12,387 bases of DNA, taken from assembly GCA_900539505.1 (NCBI GenBank), contig UQCL01000060.1, positions 1 to 12,387 on the forward strand. The letters are read 5' to 3'. Made by a program: the position numbers and the translations under genes. The stretch is from an uncultured Campylobacter sp. (GTDB lineage: Bacteria; Campylobacterota; Campylobacteria; Campylobacterales; Campylobacteraceae). Shown piece after piece: positions 6,794 through 12,387 of this stretch. Each line of letters begins with the position of its first letter. The first letter of the stretch is position 1. A model generated the notes under the pieces. The model was given only the letters and a program-made list of their open reading frames with translations, was not told where the DNA came from and did no database searches.

Positions 6794-7437
6794 AAAACTC
6801 TATTAAATTCTACCTCTGCTCGCTAGCTGCGGCGCTTTTGTTATGCGGCTGCGGAGATGACGGCAATTCAGGCTCCGCCGCGGCAAGCTCCGCAGGGCAA
6901 AATTCCGTTTCACAAGGCTCCGCAGGGCAAAATTCTGCAGATCAGAATTCCGCGAGTTCAAATTCCGCATCGCAGAGCGCGGAACAAAATCATACTGCAA
7001 AGCCTCGCATCACCGTCAAAAGCGGCGAAGCGCCCAAGAAGGACGACAAGTTCGTAAGCTACGATTTTTACGGCGAGCGAAAGGTAAATTTTAATCTAAA
7101 CGGCGATGTGAACGAAACGACCAAAAATATCGTGGCGTATTCGAGCATCAAAAACCAATACGAAAAGCTAAATTTCGACCTGATGAAAAAGCGCCTTGGG
7201 CATGATTTTATCCTGCGCTGTTCAGCGTGCCACGACGACTACGCCAACGGCATCATAGGTCCGTCGCTTCTAGATAAAACCGACGCGCAGATCGTGGATA
7301 TGATTAAAAAGTATAAATTCAAAGAAAAGCCTAATCCTCTTATGGTGCAGCTCGTAAACGGCATGAGCGAGCAGCAGATAGAGACGATGGCGAAAGAAAT
7401 TTACGAGTTCAACAAACAATTTAAGGAGCAGAAATGA
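6790..7437 (+). CDS. nosC1: NosC1, monohaem cytochrome c lipoprotein
   Basis: The 215-aa product begins with a lipoprotein-like signal (LLLCGC, likely lipidated Cys21), so it is probably tethered on the periplasmic face of the membrane. Residues 24-69 form a Ser/Ala/Gln/Asn-rich flexible linker with repeated SAGQNS units. The class I cytochrome domain has one haem site, C144-S-A-C147-H148, with IIGPSL downstream and a probable axial Met at 185 or 192. In Wolinella-type clusters, NosC1 and NosC2 are proposed to carry electrons from NosGH to NosZ; that role is not proven. The start has AAGGA at 6780-6784 and overlaps nosG by ATGA, and the end overlaps nosC2 the same way. Lipidation is a motif prediction, as the -2 residue is an unusual Cys. 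Symbol follows the Wolinella naming by position. Confidence 0.9.
   Translation: MKNSIKFYLCSLAAALLLCGCGDDGNSGSAAASSAGQNSVSQGSAGQNSADQNSASSNSASQSAEQNHTAKPRITVKSGEAPKKDDKFVSYDFYGERKVNFNLNGDVNETTKNIVAYSSIKNQYEKLNFDLMKKRLGHDFILRCSACHDDYANGIIGPSLLDKTDAQIVDMIKKYKFKEKPNPLMVQLVNGMSEQQIETMAKEIYEFNKQFKEQK
6887..6935 (+). repeat. 19-bp direct repeat in the nosC1 linker
   Basis: GCTCCGCAGGGCAAAATTC occurs exactly at 6887-6905 and 6917-6935. The period of 30 bases keeps the reading frame and encodes SAGQNS twice, ten residues apart. Further degenerate copies (CAGAATTCCGC, CAAATTCCGC) follow to about 6970. The perfect identity implies a recent duplication, and the copy number may vary between strains. Confidence 0.85.
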
Positions 7438-7880
7438 AACCGGGCAAAATTTTAGCTTTGATTTTGGGTGTAGCACTGATCGCGCTGATGATCTTTATGG
7501 CTAGTTCGGACGATTCTAGCGCGCCGCAGCAGGAAGTCAAGCCGCAAGCGCAAGCAAAGCCTGCGCCGCAGAGCAAAAGCGTCGATCTCATCGACGATAA
7601 GGACGTAAAAAATATTAAAATTTTGCAGCAGAGCGTCAAAGAGCGCGATTTCAAGGTTAGTAGCTCCTATCTGGTAAGCTGCGCGCCCTGCCACGGCGAT
7701 GACGGACGCGGCAAGATCGCTCCGCCGATCGGCGGCAAGAGCAAGGATCAAATTTTAGCAAGCCTCAAAGATTATAAGGCGGGCAAGATCAAAAACAGCC
7801 TGATGAGCGGACTGCTAACCAACGTAAGCGACGAGAGCCTAGATAAGCTCGCGGATGAAATTTCAAAATTTAAAGAGTAA
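7434..7880 (+). CDS. nosC2: NosC2, membrane-anchored monohaem cytochrome c
   Basis: The 148-aa product has an N-terminal hydrophobic helix (residues 5-23) with no clear cleavage site, so it is probably an uncleaved membrane anchor. A Pro/Gln/Ala/Lys-rich linker (about 29-47) follows. The haem site is C83-A-P-C86-H87 in a classic CxxCHGDDGRGKIAPPIGG context, and Met124 in SLMSG is a likely axial ligand. It probably works next to NosC1 in electron transfer between NosGH and NosZ (inference from conserved gene order). Its ribosome site, AAGGAG at 7423-7428, lies inside nosC1, and the start overlaps by ATGA. Nothing looks broken. Confidence 0.92.
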   Translation: MKPGKILALILGVALIALMIFMASSDDSSAPQQEVKPQAQAKPAPQSKSVDLIDDKDVKNIKILQQSVKERDFKVSSSYLVSCAPCHGDDGRGKIAPPIGGKSKDQILASLKDYKAGKIKNSLMSGLLTNVSDESLDKLADEISKFKE

Positions 7881-7883
7881 GTC

Positions 7884-8786
7884 TTGGATAAATATAATTC
7901 GCGATGCACGATCAAAAATACGAGCTTTTTCTCGACCTTCGCTCTTAAAAATAAAAGTGGCAAACTGCGCCCCAGCATTCGGGCGCTGCGCTACGCCACG
8001 GTATTTTTGGTGCATCTGCTTTTCGTGCTTTCCTTTCGCGCCGATATTCAAATTTTAGAAGGCGACATCAGCGGCTCGCGGATACTTGGCTTTCATCTAG
8101 CAGATCCCTTTGCCACTCTTGAGGTGATTGCCGCGCACAAGGATCTGCCGATAAATCTACTTATCGGCTCGGGCACCATTTTGCTGTTTTATTTCATCGC
8201 AGGCGGCAAGGCGTTTTGCTCGTGGATCTGTCCTTACGGAGCGCTTAGCGAGATCGGCGAAAAGCTGCATAATACGCTAATTTCAAAGCACGTCATCAAG
8301 GAGCGCTCATTGCCGCGCGGTATGCGATATGCGATCTGGGCGGTGTTTTTGCTGCTAAGCGCGATTACGGATCTACTCGTTTTTGAAATTTTTAACGTAG
8401 TCGGAATTTTATCGCGCCTTATCATCTACGGCTTCTCGCTGGCGGGGCTTTGGATCGTGTTTGTGTTTTTGCTCGAAGTATTTTTTAGCAGGCGAGCGTG
8501 GTGCGCGCATCTGTGTCCGCTAGGCAGTACCTATTCGCTTGCGGCGAAAGCGAGCCTTAGCAAGATTACTTGGGATAAAAGCAGGTGCGATCACTGCGGC
8601 GTTTGCCAAGACGTCTGCTTCGTCTCGCACGTACTGGATATTACCAAAAAAAAGGCATCCGAAAACCTAGGCGATAAGAGCAAATTTATGCTAAAAGGGA
8701 TCGACTGCACGCTATGCGGACGCTGTATCGACGTGTGTCATCAAGACGCACTCGGTATCGGCAATAAGCTAAAAGATATGATCTAA
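7884..8786 (+). CDS. nosH: NosH, NapH-like membrane iron-sulfur quinol dehydrogenase subunit
   Basis: The 300-aa membrane protein resembles NapH. Four hydrophobic segments are visible (about 36-53, 89-107, 149-172, 182-201). Two CxxxCP motifs follow membrane segments: C112-SWI-C116-P and C207-AHL-C211-P. The C-terminal domain holds two [4Fe-4S] sets, C235/C238/C241/C245 and C275/C278/C281/C285, on the cytoplasmic side. The LADPFATLE segment (72-80) also matches NapH. It probably oxidises menaquinol and passes electrons to NosG. The only plausible start upstream of the first helix is a TTG at 7884, three bases after the nosC2 stop, with a weak ribosome site; the nearest in-frame ATG is far inside, at codon 147. 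In both ferredoxin sets the usual Pro after the fourth Cys is replaced (Phe246, His286), which is not unusual for this family. Confidence 0.93.
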   Translation: MDKYNSRCTIKNTSFFSTFALKNKSGKLRPSIRALRYATVFLVHLLFVLSFRADIQILEGDISGSRILGFHLADPFATLEVIAAHKDLPINLLIGSGTILLFYFIAGGKAFCSWICPYGALSEIGEKLHNTLISKHVIKERSLPRGMRYAIWAVFLLLSAITDLLVFEIFNVVGILSRLIIYGFSLAGLWIVFVFLLEVFFSRRAWCAHLCPLGSTYSLAAKASLSKITWDKSRCDHCGVCQDVCFVSHVLDITKKKASENLGDKSKFMLKGIDCTLCGRCIDVCHQDALGIGNKLKDMI

Positions 8787-8794
8787 GGAAGCCT

Positions 8795-9433
8795 ATGATA
8801 GAGATTAAAAACGTAAGCAAGAAATTCGCAGATCAATTCGTTTTAAAAGATATCAATCTAAATATCGATGATGGCGAGCAGGTGCTTTTCGTCGGGCAAA
8901 ATGGCGCGGGCAAAAGCTCGCTGATGCGGACGATTTTAGGCGAATACATACCCACAAGCGGCAGCGTAGCTATCGATGGATTTGATTCGTTTAAGCAGCG
9001 CAGCCGCGCTCTACGCGGTATCAGCTTCGTGCCGCAAACCCCGCCGCCGCTTAAGCTGAGCCTAAATGAGCTCATCTACTTCGCCGAGCGCACAGCCGAC
9101 GCAAGCAGAGCCGACATCGTAAAATTTTGCGACGAAATGGAGCTTGATCTGAGTTCAAATTTAAACAAACCCTTTCATAAGCTATCCGGCGGTATGAAGC
9201 AGAAATTTTTAATTGCGCTAGCATTCGGCAGAGCTAGCAAGGCGATGATTTTCGACGAACCGACCGCTAATCTCGATCCGAGCGCGCGCGAGCGTTTTAA
9301 GACGCTTTTGCACAACCACGCAAAAGATAAGAGCTTAATCTTTATCTCGCATAGGCTCGAGGAAGTGGGAGGGCTGGTAAAAAGAATGATTTCAATGGAT
9401 CTAGGGAGGATCGTAGATGACAAAAATATTTAA
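8795..9433 (+). CDS. nosF: NosF, ABC transporter ATPase for NosZ maturation
   Basis: This is the cytoplasmic ATPase that, with NosY and NosD, drives a step of copper-sulfide centre assembly. All ABC motifs are present: Walker A GQNGAGKSS (34-42), Q-loop Gln81, signature LSGGMKQ (130-136), Walker B KAMIFDEP (149-156) and switch His186. At 212 aa it is a minimal ATPase domain and lacks the C-terminal extension of the about 300-aa NosF of Pseudomonas and Paracoccus. It has AAGGA at 8786-8790 and begins eight bases after nosH. Its end overlaps nosL by 17 bases. Its membrane partner nosY is not adjacent but lies about 1.4 kb downstream, after nosL and a long gap. Confidence 0.95.
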   Translation: MIEIKNVSKKFADQFVLKDINLNIDDGEQVLFVGQNGAGKSSLMRTILGEYIPTSGSVAIDGFDSFKQRSRALRGISFVPQTPPPLKLSLNELIYFAERTADASRADIVKFCDEMELDLSSNLNKPFHKLSGGMKQKFLIALAFGRASKAMIFDEPTANLDPSARERFKTLLHNHAKDKSLIFISHRLEEVGGLVKRMISMDLGRIVDDKNI

Positions 9434-10142
9434 AGCTTTACTTTGCGCACTTGTTGCGCTTACGTTTTTAGGCTGTGGCGACGAGAAGGACTACGGCAAC
9501 GTCCATTACGACAGGGACGTGTGCGAGCACTGCCAGATGGCGATCAGCGATAACCGCTTCAGCGTCGATGTGCGCGTGGACGGTAAAAACCACTACTTTG
9601 ACGACATCGGCTGCTTGGTAGATTTTATGGTTACCAACGACAAACTAAACTGGCTAAAGGACGCTAAAATTTACATCAATGACGCTAGCGGCAACGGCGA
9701 GTTTATCGACGCACGCACGGCGCACTTTTATCGCGGTTTTAAAACCCCTATGTCGTTTGGCTGGGGTGCGTTTAAAAACAAGCAAGAGGGCAAGCAAGAC
9801 TTCAGCTTCGATCAGGTAGTCGCGGCGCTTAAAGCGGGCGGCGGCTCGCACGGCATGGGAATGGGCGATATGGGTCGCGATGCGCATGGCGCAAGCGACG
9901 AGCATGATATGAGTGCGGGACACGACGACATGGGCGGAATGAAAGACCCTCACTCCGCAGAGCGCGGCACAAGCGAGCCGAAGCACGATATGAGCGGTAT
10001 GGGGCATACTCACGGCTCAGATCATGGCATGAGCGGCGATGCGGGCAGCACGACGCACTCTCAAGGCGAGCCGCACGATATGGGGCAGATGCACGAAAGT
10101 AACAGCACGGGGCCCGATATGCCTTCAGAGCACTCGCATTAA
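9417..10142 (+). CDS. nosL: NosL copper-chaperone lipoprotein with His/Met-rich tail
   Basis: NosL binds Cu(I) in the periplasm and delivers it for NosZ assembly through NosD. The 241-aa product has a lipobox, LTFLGC, with Cys20 as lipid site. The NosL core (about 25-140) carries the metal motif C36-E-H-C39-Q-M41, then the typical YFDDIGCLVDFM and an Asn-Asp-Ala/FIDARTAHF segment. After residue 143 comes a tail of 98 residues with 14 His and 12 Met by my count, in units such as HDM, SGMGH and DHGM, and almost no hydrophobic residues. Such tails typically bind several Cu ions. Usual NosL proteins are 160-190 aa, so the tail is an addition. The ATG lies inside nosF with GGGAGGA at 9404-9410, giving a 17-base overlap. 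Confidence 0.95.
   Translation: MTKIFKALLCALVALTFLGCGDEKDYGNVHYDRDVCEHCQMAISDNRFSVDVRVDGKNHYFDDIGCLVDFMVTNDKLNWLKDAKIYINDASGNGEFIDARTAHFYRGFKTPMSFGWGAFKNKQEGKQDFSFDQVVAALKAGGGSHGMGMGDMGRDAHGASDEHDMSAGHDDMGGMKDPHSAERGTSEPKHDMSGMGHTHGSDHGMSGDAGSTTHSQGEPHDMGQMHESNSTGPDMPSEHSH
9846..10139 (+). repeat. His/Met-rich repetitive tail of NosL
   Basis: Residues 144-241 of NosL are built from imprecise repeats of Gly-Met, Asp-Met and His-Asp-Met. Recurrent DNA units are CACGATATGAG and related forms. The composition (His, Met, Asp, Gly, Ser) is that of copper-storage or copper-buffering segments in periplasmic resistance proteins. It is best read as a disordered multi-copper-binding arm on the lipid-anchored chaperone; the function is inferred from composition. 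Confidence 0.7.
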
Positions 10143-10441
10143 GGATGTTTTAGCCAAGACGAAATTTTAAGAGGCTTCGTTTTGCACTAAATTTAAAGCC
10201 TGAATTTCAGCGCGCCGCCCGTGCCGATATAGATGAGATAAAATTTTATTTTGCAGCTGCGGCACGAGGCAAAGCTAGGCTTAAAAAACGACCGCAAAAT
10301 TTCATCTCGCAACGCGACTAAATTTAACGCGCGGCGCAAAATTCGCTCTGCCGAATTAAAATTTACGCAAGCTCGCTAATTTAAAATTTCGCCGTAAATT
10401 TAATATTTATCTGGCACGCAATCTCGCCGCTTTGGGATTTT

Positions 10442-10459
10442 TAGAATTTTAAAATTCTA
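10442..10459. repeat. 18-bp perfect palindrome
   Basis: TAGAATTTTAAAATTCTA is its own reverse complement over all 18 bases and contains two RAATTY sites (GAATTT and AAATTC). No U-tract or gene end is nearby. It could be a symmetrical protein-binding site or a by-product of the local hexamer density. Confidence 0.85.
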
Positions 10460-10507
10460 TGCCGCGGGATACGCCCGGCTTTGAAATTTTGCGGAATTGA
10501 AATTTAA

Positions 10508-10541
10508 GCAGTTCCGTTAAACGGCTAAATTTTAAAACTGC
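10508..10541. repeat. Nested inverted repeat
   Basis: GCAGTT (10508-10513) pairs with AACTGC (10536-10541). Inside lies CCGTT-A-AACGG (10514-10524), symmetrical about one base. As RNA the alternatives would compete; the inner one has too small a loop to form unless it opens partly. It adds to the structure-dense character of this gap. Confidence 0.6.
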
Positions 10542-10563
10542 GGCGGATTACGGATAGCGGGCG

Positions 10564-10583
10564 GCAAATAGCGCGCTATTTGC
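10564..10583. repeat. 20-bp perfect palindrome
   Basis: GCAAATAGCGCGCTATTTGC is identical to its reverse complement over 20 bases, with no spacer. No T-run follows, so it is not a standard terminator. It has the symmetry of a dimeric regulator's operator, or of a DNA cruciform. It lies about 210 bases before nosY. Confidence 0.9.
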
Positions 10584-10666
10584 AGGCGCCGCAAGCGAGC
10601 CGTAAATTTAAAATTTATGCGCGAGTCGCAGTCGCAAGCGGCGGATAAAATTTCGCCGCCTATTTA

Positions 10667-10725
10667 AAGCTCGGCGAGCGAAATTTAAGGCTGCAAAATC
10701 CGCGCCGCGAAACGGAGCCGAGCTT
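10667..10725. repeat. 9-bp inverted repeat around 41 bases
   Basis: AAGCTCGGC (10667-10675) and GCCGAGCTT (10717-10725) are exact reverse complements separated by 41 bases. Just upstream, GCGGCG (10638-10643) and CGCCGC (10654-10659) form a second stem with a ten-base loop, followed by TATTT. Together they would give two consecutive hairpins in an RNA running toward nosY. Confidence 0.65.
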
Positions 10726-10795
10726 AAAAGCGCGTATTTAAGCCGCGCAAGCAATCTAAATTTAAAAGCGCGCCGAAGCGCAATAAAGGAAAAGA

Positions 10796-11623
10796 ATGAA
10801 AAATTTACTCACCATCGCCGCTTTGGACATCAAAGAGTCCTTCCGCTCGCGCTGGTTTTTGCTCTATCTGCTGATCTTTAGCGGGCTCGTGGCGGCGTTT
10901 TTTATCACGGGGGTGACTGATTCACGCGTGCTCGGCTTTAGCGGGCTTTCGCGACTGCTGCTGCTGTTTATTCAGATCTGCATCATCATCCTGCCCGTCT
11001 TCGTACTCGTCACCACCAGCAAAGCGATCCTAGCAGATCGCGACCTAAATATCTTAGAATACCTGCTAAGCTTTCCGATCTCGCAGGCGCAGTATTACTA
11101 CGGCAAGGCGCTAGGAAGGCTATTTGGAATGTTCGTGCCGATATTTTTATCGCTGCTTTTGGCGATCGTTTGGGGCGCGATCAAGGGCACGGGCATTCCG
11201 TGGGCGATCTGCCTGCTTTATACGGGGCTGCTTTTTAGTTTGTGCGCGGCGTTTTTAGGGATCGCGTTTTTGATCTGTGCCGTTTCAAAAAGCCAAGAGA
11301 TGGGGCTTGGGCTCGCGTTTTTCGTCTGGCTTTTCTGCCTTGCGTTTTTGGATCTCGTGCTGATCGGACTGCTCGCAAAAACGGGCGTGAGCGAAAATCT
11401 GATCTTTGCGATCGCCCTAGCAAATCCGATGGAGGACTTCCGAATCGCCGCTATCAGCCTATTTGATCCCGATCTTGCGGTCATCGGCACGACGGCGTAT
11501 TTTATCCTAGATCACTTCGGGCGCGGACTTTTCATCGCCTTTTCGCTACTCTATCCGATTGCGCTGGGCGCGGCGAGCCTCGTTTTGGGCTATTTTATCT
11601 TTAGATCAAAGGATTTGGCGTGA
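10796..11623 (+). CDS. nosY: NosY, ABC-2 type permease for NosZ maturation
   Basis: NosY is the membrane subunit of the NosDFY complex. The 275-aa protein has six predicted helices (about 20-40, 56-74, 111-130, 138-162, 169-194, 244-268), the usual ABC-2 permease plan. The cytoplasmic loop LADRDLNILEYLLSFPISQAQYYYGKAL (79-106 region) and the ANPMEDFRIAAI segment (209-220) are typical of NosY. The start follows AAAGGAAAAG at 10785-10794. The gene is complete and looks functional. It is separated from its ATPase gene nosF by nosL and the 653-bp gap, which is unusual. Its stop overlaps the GTG start of the next gene. Confidence 0.95.
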   Translation: MKNLLTIAALDIKESFRSRWFLLYLLIFSGLVAAFFITGVTDSRVLGFSGLSRLLLLFIQICIIILPVFVLVTTSKAILADRDLNILEYLLSFPISQAQYYYGKALGRLFGMFVPIFLSLLLAIVWGAIKGTGIPWAICLLYTGLLFSLCAAFLGIAFLICAVSKSQEMGLGLAFFVWLFCLAFLDLVLIGLLAKTGVSENLIFAIALANPMEDFRIAAISLFDPDLAVIGTTAYFILDHFGRGLFIAFSLLYPIALGAASLVLGYFIFRSKDLA

Positions 11624-12258
11624 AATTTCCACTCATTTTGGCGGCATTTATAGCGCTTTGCGGCGCAGCGGAGATGCAAAATTCCGAGCCGCAAAGCGCT
11701 AGCTCGGCGCAGAATTTAGGCGCGCCTGATAGTATAGGCTCCGGCTTGGCGCAGAATTCTAAAAGCGTGCGCGAGATCGCGTGGCTTAAAGACGTAAATC
11801 TCACCTGCGCCAAATACGGCATCGATACTAGCGCGCACCCTGAATTTCGCGCTTACGCAAGGCTTAAAGACGGCAGCGCGCTAGCATTTGCTTCGCCCAA
11901 GGCGATGTTTGCATATTTTTTCGAGGGCGAAAATTTGAGCGGCAATAACGGCGGGGCTTCCGCGGAGGAAAATTTGATGAGCAAAAATCCTGCTAGCGGC
12001 AATTTCGGCGAGTCAAATTCCACGAACGCAAATTTCGGCGGAGCGGAGCTTTACGTCACCGATTACGCAAGCGGCGAAATTTTGCGGGCACAGGACGCGT
12101 TTTATGTATTCGGCAGCGTGCTGCAAAGTGCCAGAGGCGACGATCTCATCACGTTTGCCAGACTTCAGGACGCACAAAATTTCATGCGCGAGAAAAAGGG
12201 GCATAAAATTTTGCAGTTTCGCGAAATCTCCGCCAAGCTAATCGATTATCTAAGATGA
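11620..12258 (+). CDS. Divergent NosL-family periplasmic protein with eroded metal motif
   Basis: The 212-aa product starts with GTG at 11620 overlapping the nosY stop (GTGA); a Sec signal (residues 1-17) supports this start. It is recognisable as the NosL family of epsilonproteobacteria from FRAYARLKDGSALAFASPKAMFAYFF (76-101), LYVTDYASGEILRAQDAFYVFGS (144-166) and the ITFARLQDAQNFMREKKGHKILQF segment (177-200). Where NosL has CxxCxM, this protein reads C63-A-K-Y66-G-I68, so the second Cys and the Met are gone. Two low-complexity blocks (19-48 and 103-142), rich in Asn, Ser and Gln and in RAATTY DNA, are inserted at the N-terminus and in a loop. It is intact as a reading frame. It may assist the true NosL or have shifted ligand use; direct Cu(I) delivery is doubtful. 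Confidence 0.8.
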   Translation: MKFPLILAAFIALCGAAEMQNSEPQSASSAQNLGAPDSIGSGLAQNSKSVREIAWLKDVNLTCAKYGIDTSAHPEFRAYARLKDGSALAFASPKAMFAYFFEGENLSGNNGGASAEENLMSKNPASGNFGESNSTNANFGGAELYVTDYASGEILRAQDAFYVFGSVLQSARGDDLITFARLQDAQNFMREKKGHKILQFREISAKLIDYLR

Positions 12259-12387
12259 TCGAGCCGCTTGGCAAAATTTAAATCCAGCTATTTTAGTATA
12301 TTTTATTCATAAAATTTTATCTTTTATTTCAGTGCGCTATTAAGGGAATTTAAAGCAATTAAAAAATACAATCACGTTAAATTTTAT
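12259..12387. other. AT-rich noncoding end of the window
   Basis: No gene is visible in these 129 bases. ATAAAATTTTAT at 12309-12320 is a 12-bp palindrome with T-rich bases on its 3' side, which might act as a weak bidirectional stop for the operon, but the stem has no GC. TACAAT at 12367-12372 resembles a -10 element for a gene beyond the window. Both readings are weak. Confidence 0.4.

Larger units (their letters stand above)
10143..10795. other. 653-bp gene-free gap dense in RAATTY and palindromes
   Basis: No reading frame on either strand looks like a protein, and I see no tRNA or rRNA. The segment alternates GC-rich patches with AT hexamers. By eye I count 20 RAATTY sites, 16 of them AAATTT; about one per 1024 bases would be expected at random in even composition. 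It also holds an 18-bp and a 20-bp perfect palindrome and several stem-forming inverted repeats. It separates nosL from nosY, whose coding partners normally lie in the same operon with little space. A weak terminator-like stem (ACGAA 10159-10163, TTCGT 10176-10180, then three more T) lies just after nosL. I find no convincing promoter for nosY. It may be a structured RNA, an uptake-signal-rich spacer or remnant of a lost gene. Confidence 0.75.

Noticed and set aside
6857..7057. A 66-aa + strand frame with QAPQGKI repeats
   Set aside because: It is nosC1 read in another frame; the repeats come from the 19-bp duplication. The nosC1 frame has a signal, a haem motif and coupled overlaps.
9654..10013. 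A 119-aa reading frame on the - strand opposite nosL
   Set aside because: It is the reverse shadow of the repetitive His/Met region; low-complexity DNA opens long antisense frames. It has no ribosome site or recognisable domain.
10154..10320. About 55 codons without stop in the nosL-nosY gap
   Set aside because: No start codon with ribosome site, no family resemblance, and the composition is typical of GC-patchy spacer DNA in this window.
10143..10795. A CRISPR array, because of the repeated AAATTT motifs
   Set aside because: The motifs are six bases long with irregular spacing, and there are no constant 25-35 bp repeats or uniform spacers.

Overview
The window is one end of an assembled contig carrying a nearly complete nitrous-oxide-reduction (nos) operon of the epsilonproteobacterial type. 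All genes are on the + strand. The gene set and order (nosZ-B-D-G-C1-C2-H-F), a NosZ with a C-terminal cytochrome c domain, and the absence of nosR match the layout known from Wolinella succinogenes and nitrous-oxide-reducing Campylobacter. The moderate GC content, the abundance of AAATTT/GAATTC-type hexamers and the codon use suggest a higher-GC Campylobacter (for example the oral gracilis/rectus/showae kind). The genus is likely; the species cannot be fixed by eye.

Layout. Bases 1-28 are Illumina Nextera adapter, not genome. Bases 29-209 are a short AT-rich leader that must hold any operon promoter present here. Then follow: a periplasmic NapL-like beta-propeller protein (210-1367); nosZ (1380-3971); an 8-bp GC-rich hairpin with a GCAA loop; nosB (4015-4791); nosD; nosG; nosC1; nosC2; nosH (TTG start); nosF; and nosL, a lipoprotein with a long His/Met-rich tail. 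A 653-bp gap without genes (10143-10795) follows, dense in palindromes and RAATTY motifs. Then come nosY and a second, divergent NosL-family gene (11620-12258) that has lost most of the usual copper-binding motif. The last 129 bases are AT-rich and noncoding.

How it works (family knowledge plus inference). NosZ in the periplasm reduces N2O to N2 at its CuZ centre, receiving electrons through CuA and its fused cytochrome c domain. NosH (membrane, 4 Cys pairs/clusters) and NosG (Tat-exported, four [4Fe-4S] clusters) resemble NapH/NapG quinol dehydrogenases. With the membrane-anchored monohaem cytochromes NosC1 and NosC2 they probably carry menaquinol electrons to NosZ. NosD, NosF and NosY form the ABC-type maturation machine for the copper/sulfide centre, and NosL delivers Cu(I). 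Most junctions from nosB to nosC2 are ATGA overlaps, so translation is probably coupled.

The nos system itself is known. The less ordinary points are the propeller gene leading the operon, low-complexity in-frame insertions rich in RAATTY in four separate proteins, the RAATTY- and palindrome-dense gap that splits nosFL from nosY, the copper-sponge-like tail on NosL, and the paired NosL whose metal motif has eroded.
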